Source: Spirometra erinaceieuropaei
Taxonomy: Eukaryota; Platyhelminthes; Cestoda; Diphyllobothriidea; Diphyllobothriidae
NCBI GenBank assembly: GCA_902702965.1
Contig: CACRXP010000050.1
Coordinates: forward strand, 981,586 to 1,045,585
Reading direction: 5' to 3'
Length of the DNA stretch: 64,000 nucleotides
Shown: positions 56,958-64,000 of the stretch, one piece after another
How positions within the stretch are numbered: position 1 is the first letter of the stretch
How the letters are laid out: every line of letters begins with the position of its first letter
Position numbers and translations under genes: made by a program
The notes under the pieces: generated by a model
Database searches by the model: none
Told to the model about the DNA's origin: nothing
What the model saw: the letters and a program-made list of their open reading frames with translations, nothing else

Positions 56958-57013
56958 NNNNNNNNNNNNNNNNNNNNNNNNNNNNNNNNNNNNNNNNNNN
57001 NNNNNNNNNNNNN
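56958..57013. other. Assembly gap (56 N)
   Basis: Unknown bases fall in the last part of G2 integrase. The true gap size is not known, and the 3' LTR may be collapsed into it. Confidence 1.
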
Positions 57014-58229
57014 TAAGGGATGACGCAAATACGCAAGCTATCATCCGTCTAATTTGGTAGGGTTTATGATTTTGATGTCATGCTAATTCCTTTCATAACA
57101 ATTCCAGTATAATTTGTAATTAATTGTTAGGCTGTCCCGTTTAATTCTCTGCAAGTACATCAGCTTGCACTCTATGACAGGTACTCTAAAATTCCTAAGT
57201 AATGGTATACGTTTGATACGACATATTTATTTAGTTCGAATTCTTCATTTGGCACGTGGCCTGCATACCAGTGCACACGCACATTCGGCTAGCGCATGGC
57301 GTTCTTGTCACACGCGCATAAATACATGAAAATATGTAGTGAAACACCACTAGCTAAACTCCATCACCATAAATCTCCTCGCCAGCACACATGCAGCAGC
57401 AGCAGCAGCTTAAGCCATAGAGAAATCCTAGCCATTACAGCCTTCAGGTCCGGACTCGAATAGAGAGAGAAGGCGCTGGACGCCAGTGGGGGCCATTGTA
57501 TTCTGTACTGAAAAATTGGAGAGCCGGTTAGTATTAGTTGGCGGCCGCACGAGCGTACGCGTTCGGCACCGCAAGAGCGACCCCGAGAGTGCCAACGGGA
57601 GATGTGTTTCAGTGCCTTCAGAGAGAGAAAGAGAAAGCATGCCTGAGTTGGCCTTGAAGATTATTGGTCGGTTTGAACCGCCGTGATTGGCCGAGGACCA
57701 GACCGTTACTTGTGGGCACGTGCAAGTGCTCGCGAGAGGCGCAGCGTTGCAACAGGTGTTCTGAGTAGGGTCATTACACAAATAACACACACAAACCTGT
57801 CCCTTATCCCCCGTCACAAGCACGAAATCGGCATTTCTCGGGCAACTGGGAATTGTGCTCCGTGACTTCTTTGTCATGTGGCCCCTCAGCTGCTCTAACA
57901 CATGTGAAATGCGAGCAGACCTTTGTGTGAAATCCAAGTGTACTGTGCAGGGGGCCAGGTCACGCGTGTGCGTGTGCACGCACAGACGGGTTGTCTTTAG
58001 CACTGCTGGACAGCAATGCCCATCTGCAGGACATGCCTACTGTACAATGAGTCTGCGTAACGTTTAGCTATTTAGAACGCAGAGTCAGACATTTCACTAC
58101 GCCACCAGTTAGCTCTATAAATACCTCTCATTCGATGTGGATACGTGCTTCCCAGTCGATTATATGAAGATGGCACTAGATAGGACGTGGTGCGGTTGTC
58201 GGTCAGATTCTTGTTATCTACCATGTGGA
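57014..58229. other. No firm gene
   Basis: This could contain the end of G2, but no copy of the 41-kb LTR region is recognisable. A (CAG)n stretch of five units is at 57393-57408. A 191-codon minus-strand frame (58003-57428) is Ser/Thr/Cys-rich with no motif I know and is probably chance. Confidence 0.45.
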
Positions 58230-58235
58230 CCACGG

Positions 58236-60200
58236 GAATTAATTTAATTTGATTAATTTACTTATTTTTATTAAAGACCCGTCGGGTTCCCATCAAAGCA
58301 AGTAAAAATAAATTTACATGCGAATTTTAGACGAGGTAGGCAAAATCTGTACAAAGTGCAAGACATAGTTTTTGAGATTAGAAGTCTGTTAAGAAAAATG
58401 ATAAGCGAGGGTGAAAAAAAACTCCATGCAAAAATTTAAAAACGATTGGATTAATTTTACAGGAGAAAAAAACCCCTCGAAAAATAGAAACAGAAAAACG
58501 CGGGCATGACTGGCCTGCATGTGGTGGTATAGAATGGATAACAGTCGGACATCAAAAGGGCCGAAATAAATGTCAACTGTATATGGCATTGTATAACGGA
58601 TTTCATGAAGGGGTAAGTAGGCGGGTCGGTCAGGACTGGCCTGTATGTGGCCTAGAATAAGGCAAATAAGTGGCGAAATTGAAAACCAGTCTCGAGGCGA
58701 TAGGAACCCAGATGCGGTCGGTTACATTCATCCGAGTCCATCTGAGGATTGGGCAAGGGAGATGCGACCAGGCTACTAGTATATGGCGAATACAGAAGGT
58801 TTCGCCAAGAGCATCGATGGAGCGCATTCTGTGATAGTACGATGCATGAACTGAAAAATAGAAAAATTAACATTTCTGATGAGGGATCTTAGGAAGCAAG
58901 ACTACTCACAAAGGAAGGAAATGTGAACAGATACGGAAATTTAACGGCGGCATACTAAATTCCGGGTGGCCCTTTCTCAGTGTCATAGAAAAAGTTGTCT
59001 GGGAAGGATGAGGAAACTAAATTTTAATCGAGTCACTATTCAGATAAAGGCGTAGCCTTCTCTTAAAGGTGTGTAGATCTTCTGAAGATTTTATATTTAT
59101 TGGAAGGTTATTCCAGAGGAAAGTATATCTGGAAGCGAAAAAAAGGGAGCGCTTAGAGGTGGAGGACGCTGCAGGAGGTATAATCAAGGAAGAGCTACGA
59201 AAATTGTATGGGCGACTACTAATGGTAAGTGCTGAAATCCGGGGAAAATTTGAACTATGGTTAATGCGAAAGAGGAGACAGAAGCCTACTTCTAGTCTTC
59301 GAACTTATAAAAAGTTTAGGTTAGTTTGCTGGCATCTATCTGAGTAGGAGATATTGGGATGTTCCTTATTTAAAAGATTTTTTAGAAAAACGTCTTTTGA
59401 CATTTTCTATTTTTAAACTACTAGCCTCGCTCATCAGACCAAAGAATGGGCAACAACACTCGAGAATGCGAAGTTCAAGCATGCGATAGCGCCTTAATTT
59501 AATTTCAGGAAGATAGAATTTGTAAGAAATAAATCCACAATTCTGGGTAGCTCTGGCCGTAATTCTGTCAGCGTGTGGCGAGAGATCAAGATTACTAGTG
59601 TAGCTTAAACCTAAATCCCTGATGGCGGTACATCCAGTCATAGGTGTGCCTTGAAAGACCACTGGTTGGGGTAGCCTCCCAGGTCTAAAACACATATAGC
59701 GACATTTAGACGGAGAGAATTCCATTAGCCATTTCGAGCTCCAAGCTGAGAGAGTAAGCAAGTCAGCATGGATTTGCTCCAGGCAATGAAGGCTCGTAGA
59801 TTTTTTGAAAGAATATACACATTTAAGACCATTGGCATAAATAACTAATTGATAATGTTTAACTGCTGCCGAGATATCATTTATCTAAAGCAAGAACAAA
59901 AGAGGACCTAAAAGGGTGCCTTGTAGGACACCACTTACAACAAGGCTTTCACTGGAAAGTGAAGATCCCACAAAAATCTTTTGTTTACGATTAGACAGGT
60001 ATGACCTGAGACAGTCTATCAGTGGACTGCGAATTCCCATAGCTTCCAATTTAACCAAGAGTCTTTTATGTGGTACTTTATCAAAGGCTTTACTAAGATC
60101 AAAATAAATAACGACAACAGATAGATGGTCATTACGAAGAGAGGTAAGTAGATTGAGAAACGACAGATGACATGTTTCACAAGAGCGATCTGGTAAAAAC
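58236..60200 (-). mobile_element. CR1-B1 copy B, 5'-truncated, with 6-bp target duplication
   Basis: CCACGG occurs at 58230-58235 and 60201-60206. The tail is AATTTAATTTGATTAATTTAC, then the CR1-B terminus (GACCCGTCGGGTTCCCATCA), one UTR unit (about 58680-58830), and ORF2 to a truncation in RT at GFLPDRSC. Its truncation point and flanks differ from those of copy A, so the two are independent insertions. Confidence 0.9.
59078..60200 (-). pseudogene. CR1-B1 copy B ORF2 remnant with dead catalytic box
   Basis: RT coding from GFLPDRSCETCHLSF through YFDLSKAFDKVPHKRLL, VSGVLQGTLLGP and an in-frame stop at LFLL-stop-IND. It then has VIYANGLKC (YANG for YADD, about 59851-59840) and a long open frame 59761-59366 with SPSKCRYMCF and CCPFFGLMSEAS. 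After a frameshift, the FLWVRR Trp codon is TAA, as in copy A. The rest of the C-terminus is close to copy A. Confidence 0.87.
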
Positions 60201-60206
60201 CCACGG

Positions 60207-61697
60207 TGTGGATTGGAGCGCCAAGGTGCAGGTTTGACCGCGCATCCACCCGCACCCTCCCGACCTCCGCTTTTCTTGACTCCGTCTTGACAGTGGTCTC
60301 AGGTTTTGGAGGTGTGAGTGCAGTAGATGCTGCGCAAGTCTGCATTCACTATAAATTAAATCACGCACAAGTCATCGTGCCTGCTTCACCTCACTGTAAA
60401 GCACATGGTGGACGTCGTCGGCAATGACGGTCGAACTGTCATATACGTGACAAATTGCACCTAACACATTCCACATACCCTTGAGCGATTTCACCTAAAT
60501 CGTCATGCACCAGACCTCCTGACTATTTACTGACTGTAGAATACTAGAGATTTTGACCGCACATTGAATCCGCTGTTTTAGTACTTTTTCTTGGAGAACC
60601 CCTCTCTGGAAGCTTCGAAATTTTTCGCAATGTACATATCTTTCCACCCTGTTTTGCATTTAGCTCTTAGCATACGATCTGCTTGTTTGTGATCTTTTGG
60701 GCTAGCTCTGAGTATCTTCGTGGGACTCTTTATGTTTCTTGCGCAACACTTCATGCGCTATGATCGGTAGGATGGATGAGAATAAAGACATCTCGGCAAA
60801 ACAGACCATGATTTCAATCGAATCCTCCGATCTCGGAGGTCTGAAGGATTTTGACGGAAGTTCCTAAGTGTGCGGAAATAGTATATTTGAATCAAGTAAT
60901 AATAATAGCTCACAAACCGAGATCGAGACATACATTCGTCGTAACGCCCATGACATTGCCAGAGAGAGGCAGCGACATATGGGTAGCTACGCCTTCTTCA
61001 CAAATGTGTTCGTGACAGACTGGCGCCAAAAAATGTGCACCACAAATCTTCCGTGAATACAGGGTTATGCAAAAACGTTACGTGTTTTCGCAAGCAAATG
61101 ACAAAAACGCTAATCAACGTCTGCCACCTGCGTTAGCGTAATTACCGAGCTGGTTTTATGGAGGGCCTTGAGCCTCCTCATAGAAATTTGTTTCCAGGCC
61201 ATTTATTTGGTTAGATTATAAGTAGGATAGCCTTCCAGGGCTGCAATTAGCCGAGAGGGAAATGAGGCTTAGTATGGATCTCAGATAATCCGAAGGTTTT
61301 GACCAACACTACTGATGCCCCAGCGGCAGCACTTTTTCTTATTTGCTGAAGTGGGGAATATCCGTCTGGCCTTACAGTCTCGAGCCTAGAGTCCCCAAAG
61401 GCGACTGCACTAAGAAATGGGTGCAACTGCGTCGTTGACTGGCACGCCATTGCCAATACCGACATACTGGTTTGCCGACTGCCAGCCTAAATGATCTCTC
61501 ACGGGGCAACGTGGATTGAAAGAGATCGCTGCCCTCATCGAGAATGACAATGATATCAGTTTGGTTAATTTTCTATTGTTTCCAGCTCGACTTTCGTATA
61601 CTGGGCTTATGTCGACGCTTCCCTTCCCCCATGTGGTCGTCTGCAAGCATTACAAGTCAATCGAGCAGGAGAATACCTGGACGACTTTGCTCTCTTC
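60207..61697. other. No recognised gene
   Basis: A coherent-looking but non-coding block at 60207-60440 (AGTGCAGTAGATGCTGCGCAAGTCTGC...) may be an old dispersed repeat, but no second copy is in the window. Short open frames at 60868-61056 and 61516-61725 have no motifs. Confidence 0.45.
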
Positions 61698-61939
61698 TGC
61701 ACTTTATGCCGTCCGTACTGGCTAGACATCATGCCACATGCGCGTGACAGGTGAACGACCAAGGTCATGGACGCCTGTTTCAAATTTCTTCATACCACCT
61801 GGACATCCTTCAGCCTATGACATTTCCTCCATGCCATATATCCCTATGTGTCTCCTAAGAAGCTCCATTTGTGCTGTCTCCTGTGGTCGGTACACCTCCT
61901 GCCTACCATCAATCGTCTGTCTTGCACTGGCGACATAAC
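61698..61939 (+). repeat. Probable 5' LTR of the Mag-like Gypsy M1
   Basis: It aligns with the TG...CA solo-LTR candidate at 30859-31093. Shared blocks include TGCA at the start, CATCATGCCAC, CAAGGTCATG, CAGCCTATGAC and TTGTGCTGTC/TTGTGCTGCC, ending ACATAAC. It lies 220 bases ahead of gag-like coding in the same orientation. A TGGCGAC near 61928 could be a primer site, which would place the LTR end slightly earlier. Confidence 0.55.
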
Positions 61940-62149
61940 TTAACGAATATTCTTTCACTGTTGCCTGCAGTGTTACTCTTCTGGCCGAAGTACGCTCCGA
62001 GTCCTTTAAATGACTCTTCGCTTCAGTGGATAGTTGAGTATATTGAGCTGATTTCGGTACTGTCGCCCACGATTACTCTAGACGTTACTTCCTATATGAA
62101 GTTCCTCCTGAGGGTCTAGGAGAACAAGGACAGCGGTACTTCGACGCGC

Positions 62150-62760
62150 GTAGGTTGCAAGATGCAAGTGGCCTCCGAACGACATTCATCAAGTTGGAGT
62201 CAACTTGGGAGGGGAGAGAAGGACAGCGTCTTCCTAACCCGCTACCAGTTTTGTCATATGTATCAAGGATCCAGTCAAAGCATCGGTGATTTTAGCACGA
62301 ATCCGAGTTTTGCCATCCAGGACTGTTGGCATAAAGCAATAAAGTTAGACAAATACGGGCATGCAATTCTTGTCCAACAGATGGTCCGTGGTTTGCAGGA
62401 TAACAAAGCTCGGACAAAGTTCTTATCGGGGAGGAGGGATTTGCAATGGGAGGTTTGCGATATCGCCACTAATCATAAGTGCGTACGGCAGAGCCTTCAG
62501 CAGTTGAATCAGTCACACGCTGGAGTGACGTCAACCATAAAAAGCGAATTGTCGGTCTCCCTGGTCAACACCGCTGGGCTTCCGCCTAAAAAGCGACCAT
62601 TTGTCCCATCCAAACAACTAACATCCAGCTACTGTTGTGGTCACCATCACATCCGTTGGTCAGGCTGGAAGCACCTGAAGACAGTTTGACGGTTTTGCAA
62701 GAAAATGGATCACATCGAACAATTTTGTTTCTCTAAAAGGCGGACGAGCAATGCATGTCA
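62150..62760 (+). pseudogene. M1 gag remnant (Mag-like Gypsy)
   Basis: The open frame 62162-62689 contains a capsid-like region (FLTRYQFCHMYQGSSQSIGDFS..., then LQDNKARTKFLSGRRDLQWEVC) and the start of a first zinc knuckle (SYCCGHHHIRW). After a stop, a second knuckle is readable (CKKMDHIEQFCFSKRRT). Two CCHC-type knuckles are usual for Mag-type Gag and differ from the CHCC motif of G1 and G2. Confidence 0.65.
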
Positions 62761-63180
62761 CCTACACTAATTTAACTGGAGAAGGCGAAGCGATATTCGA
62801 AACGCTTACAGCCAACACGCTGCTCTAATCCCTTTAAACCATCACGCTTCCGGTTGGTTGTCGTCCCGTGAAGTTTGAAATTGACACTGGCCCAGCAGTT
62901 TCTCTGATTAACGACGCCTCTCCTCGGAGATTCCCCTTTCTCTTTTCGCCTCGCTCGACCTTTCGTAGTTACGCTGAACAGAGCCTTGAAGTTCGATGGG
63001 TCTTTACGGTCGAGGTTGTGCATGATGGAGAACTCCATTACTTGCCGGTCCACGTTGTCAGAAGAGGCAAACAGCCAAGCCTCCTCGGACTGAACTTGAT
63101 AAAATGCGTGCTTTCTATGCTATCTCATATAAATTGGCTTAGTTTCAACTCGACTGTTGATTCCCTGTTGGTAACTTAGA
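62761..63180 (+). pseudogene. M1 aspartic protease remnant
   Basis: The blocks VKFEIDTGPAVSLINDA (DTG intact, at about 62868-62890), VVHDGELHYLPVHVV and SLLGLNLI are in the order of a retroviral-type protease with its C-terminal LLG. The frame ends at 63179. The upstream spacer has two stops near 62826. Confidence 0.7.
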
Positions 63181-64000
63181 AAGGACTGTTTCGTGACGAT
63201 TAAATTACCTACCGGGCGTTTGACAGGCGGCGGTCTACCGGTGAAATTCCAATTCAACTCAGAATTTCAGCCCCGGTTCTTCAAAGCTCCTCCAGCTCCC
63301 TATGCAGTTGCGCCGAATGTCTAATATGGACTGAATCACCTACATGAAGCGGACATTATCAGGTCCGTGCAATATTTGGTATGGGCAGCCCCAATAGTCT
63401 CTGTTCTCAAATCCGCTAGTTCCGTGCATATCTGCGGCGACTAACAACTGACGATCAGTTCAGCAACTAAGGCAGACCCTTAGCCCCTCCAGCACACCTA
63501 AGATCAGTTTGCATCCCTCTCCAGTGGTTAACAATCTAAAACTTTGGACCTGAAACATGCTTGCAACCATGTCGTCGCAGATACAGACTTCCGAGACGCA
63601 ACCATCATCAATACGCACCGGGGTTTGTTTGATACGAAAGACTACCGTTTGGAGTAAGTTCTGTACCCGATTTAATCTAATGCTTTGTTGATAACCTCGT
63701 GAAGGACCTACCCTATGTTTGCGCGTACCCTGACGATATATTAGTAACCGGCCCATCTGAACATTGTAACCTGCAACCTCTAAACATTGTATTGGGAGGT
63801 TTAGAAGAGGATGGTTTAAAACAGGAAAGATAAATGCATCTTCCTTGCCGACACGCGAGTGTACTTCAGCTTTGAGGTGAATACTACTGGCTTCCGTCCA
63901 CTCAAACATAAGCTCAGAACCCTGAGCACGGTGTCACAGCCTAGCAATGTTAGTTTTCTCTGTTCATTCAATGGGTCGGTTACTCACTTGAGGCGCTTTA
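63181..64000 (+). pseudogene. M1 reverse transcriptase remnant (runs off window)
   Basis: Fragments in several frames: FNSEFQPRFFKAPPAPYAVAP, then LNHLHEADIIRSVQY, WAAPIVSVLKS and VHICGD. Later blocks are LPFGVSS, NLVKDLPYVCAYPDDILVTG (YPDD for YVDD, about 63718-63755) and LEEDGLK. The PVPYA...WAAPIVPVLK-type sequence is characteristic of Mag-clade RT. It is heavily decayed. Confidence 0.7.

Larger units (their letters stand above)
41108..57013 (+). mobile_element. G2: CsRn1-like Gypsy element split by ~12 kb of nested insertions
   Basis: The left part (41108-42320) has the primer site, gag and the first half of protease. The right part (54397-57013) begins in the second half of protease and runs through RT, RNase H and integrase into an assembly gap. 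At the break the left side reads FGQRSLTL and the right side GLRRSFRW, adjacent residues in G1 (SLSLDIGLRRLF). Both parts are plus-strand. Between them lie CR1-B1 copy A, a CR1-B2 element, an inverted-repeat element and CR1-C copy 2, each resolved separately below. Confidence 0.85.

Noticed and set aside
57428..58003. 191-codon minus-strand open frame
   Set aside because: Low-complexity Ser/Thr/Cys-rich translation, no motif, no homologue in the window and overlapping open frames on the other strand. Probably chance.
59069..59347. 92-codon plus-strand frame
   Set aside because: It is antisense to the CR1-B1 ORF2 C-terminus; the same frame appears antisense in copy A at 43623-43811.

Overview
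This is a eukaryotic, repeat-dominated window with almost no host coding sequence. The best fit is a flatworm, probably a large-genome tapeworm. That is an inference from the element types: Ty3/Gypsy elements of the CsRn1 type (CHCC-type Gag motif, tRNA-Trp-like primer site) and several CR1-like non-LTR families with short microsatellite tails. Codon-level decay is heavy, so most open frames are pieces of dead retrotransposons. The labels below are local to this window. CR1-A has a (TGAC)n tail. CR1-B has subfamilies B1 and B2 that share a conserved 3' terminus. CR1-C has a TAAT-rich tail. CR1-D is nearly intact. G1, G2 and G3 are CsRn1-like Gypsy copies, M1 is a Mag-like Gypsy and BEL1 is a BEL/Pao element.

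Layout, left half. CR1-A ORF2 lies at 1-2030. A whole Gypsy element, G1 (2133-10607, two 223-bp LTRs), carries a CR1-B1 insertion (3736-7415) with a 7-bp target-site duplication and a ~200-bp insertion with a hammerhead-like core (about 9944-10144). A broken CR1-A copy follows (to 12427), then a CR1-B2 tail, a Gypsy C-terminal scrap, a zinc-finger pseudogene (14385-14645) and a broken transposase-like gene (15230-15920). The only intact gene that does not look like a retroelement is a zinc-finger ORF on the minus strand (17319-18647). About 18.6-26 kb holds little I can recognise. At 26-32 kb there are decayed CR1-B2, CR1-C and CR1-A fragments and a BEL/Pao pol remnant interrupted by a probable solo LTR.

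Layout, right half. A possible host promoter and first exon lies at 32.6-33.0 kb. CR1-D (33.7-38.3 kb) has both ORFs and only one visible in-frame stop in ORF2. A second copy of the transposase-like family lies at 38.9-39.6 kb. From 41.1 to 57.0 kb one Gypsy element (G2) has been split inside its protease gene by about 12 kb of insertions nested four deep: G2, then CR1-B1 copy A, then CR1-B2, then CR1-C. The CR1-B2 copy also took a 151-bp inverted-repeat element with a tRNA-like core. A second CR1-B1 copy (58236-60200, 6-bp duplication) shares a destroyed catalytic box with copy A. The window ends in a decayed Mag-like Gypsy (from 61698).

The unusual points are the resolvable nested stack, a reverse-transcriptase-dead CR1 subfamily that nevertheless has two independent insertions, the tRNA-cored inverted-repeat element, and two copies of a transposase-like family. 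I see no bacterial-type operon, CRISPR array or rRNA. Family assignments rest on motifs read by eye; no database search was run.
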